Source: JAUREX01 sp044356825 (GTDB lineage Bacteria; Pseudomonadota; Alphaproteobacteria; Rhodobacterales; Rhodobacteraceae). Taken from it: a stretch of DNA of 5,137 nt. The translations under genes were made by a program, and so were the position numbers. This document shows, piece by piece, positions 1 through 5,137 of this stretch. Each line of letters opens with the position of its first letter. The stretch's first letter is position 1. The notes under the pieces were generated by a model. The model did not search any database. It was not told where the DNA came from and was given only the letters and a program-made list of their open reading frames with translations. The DNA lies in assembly GCA_044356825.1 (NCBI GenBank), contig JBIKVM010000210.1, positions 1-5,137 of the forward strand, read 5' to 3'.

Positions 1-2637
1 ATCGAGCGCCTCGCGCGGGGTCATCTCATCGGGCGCGGCGTCGCGCAGGCGGGCGATGATCGCGGCGTGGGGGTCGGGGGCGGGCTCGCGGGCGGGCTCG
101 GGGGCGGACTCGGGGGCGCACCGCGCCGCGGCGAAGAGCGGCAGATCGTCGATCAGCGCCTGCGGGCGCGCGCCGCCGCCCGCCCTCGCGCCCGCCTCGA
201 GCGCGTCGAGCACGACGCGCGCCCGATCCGTCACCGATGTCGGCAGGCCCGCAAGGCGCGCCACCTGCACCCCGTATGAGCGATCGGCCGCCCCCCGGCG
301 CACCTCGTGCAGAAAGACGACATCGCCCTTCCATTCGCGCACCGCGACGGTCGCGTTCTCGACCCCGTCGAGTTTCGCGGCGAGCGCGGTCAGCTCATGA
401 TAATGCGTCGCAAAGAGGCCCCGGCAGCGGTTCGCGCCCTGCAGATGCTCGAGCACCGCCCAGGCGATCGACAGGCCGTCCCATGTCGCGGTGCCCCGCC
501 CGATCTCGTCGAGGATCACAAGCGCGCGGTCGTCGGCGCGGTTGAGGATCGCGGCCGTCTCGACCATCTCGACCATGAAGGTCGACCGCCCGCGCGCCAG
601 ATCGTCGGCGGCACCCACCCGGCTGAAGATCGCGCTCACGAGGCCGATGCGCGCGCGCCGCGCCGGCACGAAGGCCCCGCAATGCGCGAGCAGCGCGATG
701 ATCGCGTTCTGGCGCAGAAAGGTCGATTTGCCCGCCATGTTCGGGCCGGTGACAAGCCAGATCGCGGGGACCTCGCCCGTGCTCAGCGCGCAGTCGTTGG
801 CGACGAAGGGCGCGCCCTGGCGGCGCAGCGCGGCCTCGACGACGGGGTGGCGGCCGGCCTCGATCTCGAAGGCGCGGCTGTCGTCGAGGACGGGCTCGCA
901 CCAGTCGCCCGCGCGCGCGATCTCGGCCCAGGCGGCGGCGACATCGACCTCGGCCAGGGCACGCGCCACCCCCGCGATCTCGGCCGCGGCCCCGAGAACG
1001 CCCGCGCGCAGCCGCGCGAAGATCTCGAGCTCGCGCTCGATCGCGCGCGCGGCGGCGTTGACGATGCCAAGTTCGAGGTCGGTCAGTTCGGTCGTGGTGA
1101 AGCGCAGCTGGTTCGCGGTGGTCTGGCGGTGGATGAAGCGCGCCGCGAGCGGCGGGGCCAGCATCCGCTCGGCGTGGGTCGCGGTCGTCTCGATGAAATA
1201 GCCCAGCACGTTGTTGTGCCGGATCTTGAGGCTCGCGATCCCGGTCTCGGACGCATACTGCGCCTGCAGGGCGGCGATGACGCCGCGCGCCTCGTCGCGG
1301 AGCGTGCGCGCCTCATCGAGCGCCGGATCGTGGCCCGGGGCCACGAAGCCCCCGTCGCGCGCCAGAAGCGGCAGATCGGGCGAAAGCGCGGCCGCAAGCG
1401 GCGCACCGATCGCCTCGTGCCCGCTGAGCGCGGCGGCGGCCTCGGCCATAAGCGGGGGCGGATCGCCGGGGCCTATGAGGGCCGCGACCGCCTCTGCCGC
1501 CTCGAGCCCCGCGCGGATCGCGCCCAGATCGCGCGGCCCCCCCCGGTCGAGCGCCAACCGCGACAGCGCGCGGTCGATGTCGGGCACCGCGCGCAGCGCC
1601 CGGCGCAGCGCATCCGCGCGCAGCGCATCCCCGTGCAGCCAGCGCACCGAGGCAAGCCGCGCCCGGATCAGCGCGGGATCGCGCGCGGGTGCTGCGAGCC
1701 GCGCCTCGATCAGCCGCGCCCCCGCCGCCGTCACCGTCCGGTCGACCGCCTCGATGAGCGAGCCCTCGCGCCCGCCCGACAGCGCGCCCAGGATCTCGAG
1801 GTTGCGCCGGGTCGCGGCATCGATCTGCACGACATCCTCGGCCGCCTCGCGCACGGGGCTGAGCATGAGCGGCAGCCGCCCGCGCTGCGTGAGGTCGAGG
1901 TAATCGACCACCGCCCCCATCGCCGCGAGTTCCGCCCGCTCGAAACTGCCGAAGGCATCGAGCGCGGCCACCCCGTAAAGGCGCTGCAACCGCCCCTCGG
2001 CCGCGGTGCTGTCGAAGCTCGCGCGCCCGCGGAGCGTCGCGACCGCGCCCGCCTCGGCGACAAGCGCCGCAAGATCGCCCGCCAGCCCCTCGGGCAAGAG
2101 CACCTCGCGCACCTGAAGGCGCGCGAGTTCCGTCCCGAGGCGCGCGCGCGGGCAGGCCATGACGCGAAAGGCCCCGGTCGAGATGTCGACCCACGCCAGC
2201 GCGCCCGCCTCGCGCAATTCGGCATAGGCGGCCAGATAGTTGTGCCGCCGCGCCTCGAGCAGGGCATCCTCGGTCAGCGTTCCGGGGGTGACGAGGCGGA
2301 CGATCTCGCGCCGCACGACGGCCTTGGCGCCGCGCCGGCGCGCCTCGGCGGGATCCTCCATCTGCTCGGCGATGGCGACGCGAAAGCCCTTGCGGATGAG
2401 GGTCAGCAGATAGGCCTCGGCGGCGTGGACGGGCACGCCGCACATCGGGATCTCCTGCCCCAGATGCAGCCCGCGCTTGGTCAGCGCGATATCGAGCGCG
2501 CCCGACGCCGCCACCGCATCCTCGAAGAACATCTCGTAGAAATCGCCCATGCGGTAAAAGAGCAGCGCGTCGGGGTGCTGCGCCTTGATCTCGAGATATT
2601 GCGCCATCATGGGCGTCGGCGCGTCATCTGCGGCCAC
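1..2637 (-). CDS. mutS: DNA mismatch repair protein MutS (C-terminus cut by window edge)
   Basis: MutS binds mispaired or looped-out bases and uses ATP to recruit MutL and start strand-directed repair in the cytoplasm. The minus frame is open for 879 codons with no stop, so the gene leaves the window at the left edge. It breaks off inside a conserved-looking tail (MTPREALD), so probably only about ten residues are missing. The mismatch-reading Phe-x-Glu motif is F33-Y-E35 in MGDFYEMF. The ATPase domain has Walker A GPNMAGKS (631-638), an AADDLARGRSTFMVEM block, Walker B with D710-E711 in ILDEIGRGT, and H745 in FATHYHE. A helix-turn-helix region follows, then a DDLPLF peptide (830-835) and a Pro/Ala/Glu linker (841-856). 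Start: GTG at 2637 has an AAGGGGG Shine-Dalgarno nine bases upstream, and an in-frame TAG lies ten codons upstream (2665-2667). ATG codons at 2610 and 2607 are weaker alternatives. One small difference from E. coli is Trp for Tyr in the TATWDG stretch after Walker B. The family assignment is secure. Confidence 0.98.
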   Translation of the reverse strand, partial: MAADDAPTPMMAQYLEIKAQHPDALLFYRMGDFYEMFFEDAVAASGALDIALTKRGLHLGQEIPMCGVPVHAAEAYLLTLIRKGFRVAIAEQMEDPAEARRRGAKAVVRREIVRLVTPGTLTEDALLEARRHNYLAAYAELREAGALAWVDISTGAFRVMACPRARLGTELARLQVREVLLPEGLAGDLAALVAEAGAVATLRGRASFDSTAAEGRLQRLYGVAALDAFGSFERAELAAMGAVVDYLDLTQRGRLPLMLSPVREAAEDVVQIDAATRRNLEILGALSGGREGSLIEAVDRTVTAAGARLIEARLAAPARDPALIRARLASVRWLHGDALRADALRRALRAVPDIDRALSRLALDRGGPRDLGAIRAGLEAAEAVAALIGPGDPPPLMAEAAAALSGHEAIGAPLAAALSPDLPLLARDGGFVAPGHDPALDEARTLRDEARGVIAALQAQYASETGIASLKIRHNNVLGYFIETTATHAERMLAPPLAARFIHRQTTANQLRFTTTELTDLELGIVNAAARAIERELEIFARLRAGVLGAAAEIAGVARALAEVDVAAAWAEIARAGDWCEPVLDDSRAFEIEAGRHPVVEAALRRQGAPFVANDCALSTGEVPAIWLVTGPNMAGKSTFLRQNAIIALLAHCGAFVPARRARIGLVSAIFSRVGAADDLARGRSTFMVEMVETAAILNRADDRALVILDEIGRGTATWDGLSIAWAVLEHLQGANRCRGLFATHYHELTALAAKLDGVENATVAVREWKGDVVFLHEVRRGAADRSYGVQVARLAGLPTSVTDRARVVLDALEAGARAGGGARPQALIDDLPLFAAARCAPESAPEPAREPAPDPHAAIIARLRDAAPDEMTPREALD
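70..117 (-). repeat. Four tandem imperfect 12-bp units inside mutS
   Basis: Four contiguous 12-base units occupy 70-81, 82-93, 94-105 and 106-117. On the plus strand they follow the pattern GGGCTCGGGGGC with one to three mismatches each. In the mutS frame they encode APES, APEP, AREP and APDP (residues 841-856), a four-residue repeat in a disordered-looking linker. The unit is a multiple of three, so gain or loss of a copy would change linker length without a frameshift. The repeat is directly visible; copy-number variation between strains is only inferred. Confidence 0.9.
133..150 (-). other. Candidate beta-clamp-binding peptide DDLPLF in MutS
   Basis: Residues 830-835 read DDLPLF, placed after the ATPase and helix-turn-helix region and just before the Pro/Ala/Glu linker. 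Bacterial sliding-clamp-binding peptides follow a loose QL(S/D)LF pattern, and E. coli MutS carries such a peptide near its C-terminus. The LPLF ending and the exposed, linker-flanked position fit. The leading Asp instead of Gln is a departure. The role is inferred from family knowledge. Confidence 0.5.
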
Positions 2638-2646
2638 GGATGAAAT

Positions 2647-2653
2647 CCCCCTT
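2647..2653 (-). promoter_or_regulatory. Ribosome binding site of mutS
   Basis: Read on the minus strand this is AAGGGGG, one base different from AAGGAGG, with nine bases between it and the GTG at 2637. It decides the start: the in-frame ATG codons at 2610 and 2607 have no comparable purine-rich stretch at the right distance. Starting at the GTG adds the short leader AADDAPTP before MMAQYLEIK. Confidence 0.65.
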
Positions 2654-2690
2654 GCGGGCCGACCCTATCCAACCGCGGCGACCGGGAAAA

Positions 2691-2726
2691 GGGCGCTTCG
2701 GGCTTGCGCCCCGCCACGCGGCGGGG
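2691..2726 (+). repeat. Two overlapping inverted repeats in the transporter leader
   Basis: The first arm pair is GGGCGC (2691-2696) with GCGCCC (2706-2711), a perfect six-base stem with a nine-base loop. The second is CCCCGCC (2709-2715) with GGCGGGG (2720-2726), a perfect seven-base stem with an ACGC loop. They share bases 2709-2711, so both stems cannot form fully at once. No T-run follows, so this does not look like a simple terminator. Short G/C palindromes arise often by chance in DNA of this composition. Confidence 0.45.
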
Positions 2727-2760
2727 GATGCTGCGCCAGACCCATGCCGAGCGGGGGCCC

Positions 2761-4008
2761 ATGCGGGCGCGCCTTCCCTTCGTCTTCATCGTCATGACGC
2801 TTGCGATCGACGCGATCGGCATCGGCCTCATCCTGCCGGTGATGCCGTCGCTCATCGCCGAGGTCTCGGGCGGGGCGATCGCGGATGCCGCCCTCTGGGG
2901 CGGGGTCCTGACCACCTCGTTTGCGGTCATGCAGTTCCTCTGCGGCCCGGCCCTCGGGGCGGCATCGGACCGCTGGGGCCGGCGGCCGGTGCTGCTTGTC
3001 TCGCTCGTCACGCTCGGGGCGGATTATGTGGTGATGGCGCTCGCGGGGTCGGTGTGGCTCTTGCTGGCGGGGCGGATCGTGGGCGGCATGGCGGCCGCGA
3101 CCTATGCGACCGCGGCCGCCTTTATCGCCGACATCTCGCCGCCCGAGCGCAAGGCCGCGAATTTCGGGCTGATCGGCGCGGCCTTCGGGGTGGGCTTCAT
3201 CCTCGGGCCGCTGATCGGCGGGCTGCTTGCGGAATACGGCACCCGCGCGCCCTTCATCGCGGCGGCGGCGCTGGCCTTCGCCAACGCCGCCTTCGGCTGG
3301 CTCGTGCTGCCCGAGACGGTGACGCCGGAGCGGCGGCGGCGGATCGGGCTCGCCGACCTCAACCCCCTCGGCGCGATCCGGCGGATCGGGGCGCTCAGCG
3401 GCGTGGGCGTGCCGCTCGCGGTCTATTTCCTCTATGAATTCGCGATGGTCGCCTATCCCGCGACCTGGGCCTATTTCGCCACCGCGCGCTTCGGCTGGGG
3501 GCCGGGGACGATCGGGCTGTCGCTCGCGCTGTTCGGGATCGCCTTTGCGCTGGTGCAGGGGGGCCTCATCCGCCTCGTGCTGCCGCGTCTGGGCGAGCGG
3601 CGCACGATCCTTGCAGGGCTAGGGCTGAGTGCGGCGGTCTTCGTCATGCTCGCGCTCGTCGCCGACCCGCGGCTCGCGCTCGTGCTTTCGCCCATGGGGG
3701 CGCTCGGGGCGGTGGTGGTGCCCTCGCTGCAGGGGCTGATGTCGCGCGCGGTTCCGCGAGACCAACAGGGCGCGCTGCAGGGCGTCGTCGCCTCGGCCCG
3801 GGCGGTGTCGATGATCCTCGGGCCGCTCGTGATGACGTCGATCTTCTTCGCCTTCACGCGCGAGGGGGCGGGGCTGCACCTGCCCGGCGCGGCCTTCGTG
3901 TTATCGGCCATGCTGATGGTCGTGTGCGGCGTACTCATCGTCGCTGGCGGGCCAGCGCGCGCGCAGGCGGCGGGCGAGACAGGACAAAACGACAGGGGGC
4001 AGGCATGA
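2761..4008 (+). CDS. TCR/Tet-type (DHA1) MFS transporter, substrate unknown
   Basis: This inner-membrane protein of 415 residues fits the roughly 400 usual for 12-TM drug/H+ antiporters of the major facilitator superfamily. TM1 carries DAIGIGLILPVMP with D17, a Tet-family hallmark. Motif A between TM2 and TM3 is SDRWGRRP (D70, R71, R74, R75). D88 lies in TM3, R105 is the motif B arginine in TM4, and motif C in TM5 is GFILGPLIGG (145-154). A basic loop at about 190-210 joins the halves, and QGALQG (336-341) matches the C-terminal half of Tet proteins. Positions aligning with His257 and Asp285 of TetA(B) are F262 and S290, so a tetracycline-resistance name is not justified. Start: ATG 2761 begins right before TM1 as in relatives, with a weak GAGCGG upstream; TTG 2704 and ATG 2728 are longer in-frame options. 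Its stop overlaps the next gene by four bases, indicating coupling. Confidence 0.9.
   Translation: MRARLPFVFIVMTLAIDAIGIGLILPVMPSLIAEVSGGAIADAALWGGVLTTSFAVMQFLCGPALGAASDRWGRRPVLLVSLVTLGADYVVMALAGSVWLLLAGRIVGGMAAATYATAAAFIADISPPERKAANFGLIGAAFGVGFILGPLIGGLLAEYGTRAPFIAAAALAFANAAFGWLVLPETVTPERRRRIGLADLNPLGAIRRIGALSGVGVPLAVYFLYEFAMVAYPATWAYFATARFGWGPGTIGLSLALFGIAFALVQGGLIRLVLPRLGERRTILAGLGLSAAVFVMLALVADPRLALVLSPMGALGAVVVPSLQGLMSRAVPRDQQGALQGVVASARAVSMILGPLVMTSIFFAFTREGAGLHLPGAAFVLSAMLMVVCGVLIVAGGPARAQAAGETGQNDRGQA
3994..3999 (+). promoter_or_regulatory. Ribosome binding site of the MR/MLE gene, inside the transporter end
   Basis: AGGGGG ends five bases before the ATG at 4005 and lies within the last codons of the transporter gene. 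Together with the ATGA stop/start overlap (4005-4008) it supports the start choice and translational coupling of the two genes. Confidence 0.65.
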
Positions 4009-5137
4009 AGCTGCGCGATCTCGAGGTTCTGACGGTGGCACCGCCCGCGCCGGGCTGGGGCGGGCGATACTGGATCTTTGTCAAGCTCGTGACCGATGAC
4101 GGCATCCATGGCTGGGGCGAGTGCTATGCCTCGAGCGTCGGCCCCGTCGCGATGGAGGCGGTGATCCGCGATGTCTTCGCCCGCCACATGGAGGGGACAT
4201 CGCCCGAGAACATCGAGCTGATGTATCGGCGCGCCTATTCCTCGGGCTTCACGCAGCGGCCCGACCTGACGGTGATGGGCGCGTTCTCGGGGCTCGAGAT
4301 GGCGTGCTGGGATATCGTCGGCAAGGCGCGCGGCCGGCCGGTCTGGGCGATGCTGGGCGGGATGATGAACCCGCGCGTGCGCTCCTATACCTATCTCTAT
4401 CCCGAGCCGGGGCAGGATGCGGGCGAGTTCTGGGTCAACCCCGACTGGCAGGCCGAGGCGGCGGCGAAATGCGTGGCGCAGGGCTTCACGGCGGTCAAGT
4501 TCGACCCCGCCGGCCCCTATACCATCCGCGGCGGGCATGAGCCCGCGCAGCGCGACATCGCGCGCTCGGTCGCCTTCTGCCGGGCGATCCGCGAGGCGGT
4601 GGGCGACCGTGCGGATCTGCTGTTCGGCACGCATGGCCAGTTCTCGACCCCCGGCGCGATCCGGCTCGGCCGCGCGATCGAGCCCTTCGATCCGCTGTGG
4701 TACGAAGAGCCGATCCCGCCCGACAACCTGCCCGAATTCGCGGAAGTTGCGCGCGCGGTGCGCATCCCGCTTGCCACCGGCGAGCGGCTCACGACCAAGG
4801 CCGAGTTCGGCGCGCTCTTGCGCCTCGGGGGTGTGAAGATCCTGCAACCGGCGCTCGGCCGCGTGGGCGGGATATGGGAGGCGCGCAAGATCGCGGCCAT
4901 GGCCGAGGTCTACAACGCCCAGATGGCGCCGCATCTCTATGCCGGGCCGGTGGAATGGGCGGCGAACATCCAGCTTGCGGCGGCGATCCCGAACCTGCTC
5001 ATCGCCGAGACGATCGAGACGGGCGGGGCGTTCCATTTGCGCCTCATCCGCAACGCGATCCGCTGGGAGGGGGGCGAAATCGTGGTGCCCGACGCGCCCG
5101 GCCTCGGGATCGAGATCGACGAGGATCTGGCGCGCGC
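4005..5137 (+). CDS. Mandelate racemase/muconate lactonizing enzyme family protein, partial at 3' end
   Basis: This enolase-superfamily enzyme is open to the right edge; 377 complete codons are visible and the family is usually about 370-410 residues, so little is missing. The N-terminal capping domain (about 1-125) carries TDDGIHGWGE (30-39) and the family block CWDIVGKARGRPVWAMLGG (101-119). The barrel follows. Family members remove a proton next to a carboxylate, using Mg2+, in acid-sugar dehydration, epimerisation or lactonisation. Visible active-site candidates are K165 and D167 (KFD) on strand 2, H210 in GTHG after strand 3, E234 in YEEP, E260 in TGER, H310 in APH and E335. By spacing, the usual strand-3 metal Asp is G208 and the Asp partner of the catalytic His is A283, so the chemistry may differ from the MR or galactonate dehydratase models. 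Substrate is unassigned. The start is ATG 4005, overlapping the transporter stop. Physiological link to that transporter is inferred from the coupling. Confidence 0.92.
   Translation, partial: MKLRDLEVLTVAPPAPGWGGRYWIFVKLVTDDGIHGWGECYASSVGPVAMEAVIRDVFARHMEGTSPENIELMYRRAYSSGFTQRPDLTVMGAFSGLEMACWDIVGKARGRPVWAMLGGMMNPRVRSYTYLYPEPGQDAGEFWVNPDWQAEAAAKCVAQGFTAVKFDPAGPYTIRGGHEPAQRDIARSVAFCRAIREAVGDRADLLFGTHGQFSTPGAIRLGRAIEPFDPLWYEEPIPPDNLPEFAEVARAVRIPLATGERLTTKAEFGALLRLGGVKILQPALGRVGGIWEARKIAAMAEVYNAQMAPHLYAGPVEWAANIQLAAAIPNLLIAETIETGGAFHLRLIRNAIRWEGGEIVVPDAPGLGIEIDEDLAR

Larger units (their letters stand above)
2638..2760. promoter_or_regulatory. Divergent intergenic region between mutS and the transporter operon
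   Basis: These 123 bases separate two divergently transcribed genes, so they should hold both promoters. They contain the mutS Shine-Dalgarno, the slightly AT-richer patches at 2641-2646 and 2686-2690, and two small inverted repeats at 2691-2726. I could not find a -35/-10 pair with good consensus and spacing on either strand. On the minus strand GATAGG (2664-2669) is a weak -10-like string, but its partner is poor. No operator for a known regulator was recognised, and no regulator gene lies in the window. Confidence 0.5.

Noticed and set aside
1313..2443. A 376-codon minus-strand frame overlapping mutS in a different phase
   Set aside because: Its product is a low-complexity Arg/Ala/Gly string; the mutS frame in the same segment gives the expected MutS core domains without interruption.
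1..2637. Possible frameshifted or broken mutS, because short minus-strand frames tile the region
   Set aside because: Those short frames are in other phases. The mutS frame shows no stop from 2637 to the window edge, with all ATPase motifs at the expected spacing; it lacks a stop only because it leaves the window.
307..2643. A 778-codon open frame on the plus strand lying antisense to mutS
   Set aside because: It is codon-aligned with mutS, so its stops would need TTA, CTA or TCA codons in mutS, which are rarely used in this GC-rich gene. The translation is Arg/Ala/Asp/His-rich with no recognisable domain, whereas the opposite strand encodes full MutS motifs.
2709..2726. The CCCCGCC/GGCGGGG hairpin as a transcription terminator
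   Set aside because: There is no T-run on either strand after the stem, and it lies between divergent gene starts where no transcript needs to end.
2704..2760. Longer transporter start at TTG 2704 or ATG 2728
   Set aside because: These would add 19 or 11 charged residues before TM1, which relatives lack. The G-run before 2728 touches the ATG with no spacer, and it lies in a hairpin. ATG 2761 fits the family N-terminus, although its own ribosome binding site is weak.
2761..4008. Naming the transporter tetA, a tetracycline-resistance gene
   Set aside because: The scaffold matches the Tet family but F262 and S290 replace residues present in TetA(B) and TetA(C). There is no adjacent TetR-type regulator and no mobile-element context.
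3471..5036. A 521-codon open frame on the minus strand across the transporter and MR/MLE genes
   Set aside because: It has no domain-like pattern, runs across two well-supported genes on the other strand, and is explained by codon bias.

Overview
The window is GC-rich, densely coding bacterial DNA with G/C strongly preferred at third codon positions. The MutS sequence style (an N-terminal MAQYLEIK stretch and a late DDLPLF peptide) and the overall composition suggest an alphaproteobacterium, probably of the Rhodobacterales. That placement is inferred from the sequence alone. No tRNA, rRNA, CRISPR array, insertion sequence or phage gene was seen.

Layout. Positions 1-2637 are one gene read on the minus strand: mutS, the mismatch-recognition ATPase of DNA repair. 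It starts at a GTG near 2637 and runs off the left edge with only its last few codons missing. A short divergent intergenic region (2638-2760) follows. It holds the mutS ribosome binding site and two small overlapping inverted repeats in the leader of the rightward genes. Positions 2761-4008 encode a 12-TM major facilitator (MFS) transporter of the TCR/Tet (DHA1) type. Its stop codon overlaps the start of the last gene by four bases (ATGA). That gene (4005 to the right edge) encodes a mandelate racemase/muconate lactonizing enzyme (MR/MLE) family member of the enolase superfamily and is cut off near its C-terminus.

How the genes relate. mutS looks like an ordinary chromosomal housekeeping gene. 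The transporter and the enolase-superfamily enzyme form a translationally coupled pair transcribed away from it, so they may act on the same or related small molecules, but neither substrate can be read from the sequence. Both depart from their textbook relatives at functional positions. The transporter keeps the Tet-family scaffold but lacks two polar membrane residues (the equivalents of TetA(B) His257 and Asp285). The enzyme has Gly where the first metal-binding Asp is expected and Ala where the Asp of the His-Asp dyad is expected. This enzyme/transporter pair is the best candidate for undescribed biology here. A second point of interest is a four-unit 12-bp tandem repeat inside mutS that encodes a Pro/Ala/Glu linker and has quadruplex potential on the opposite strand. 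No defence system or mobile element is visible.
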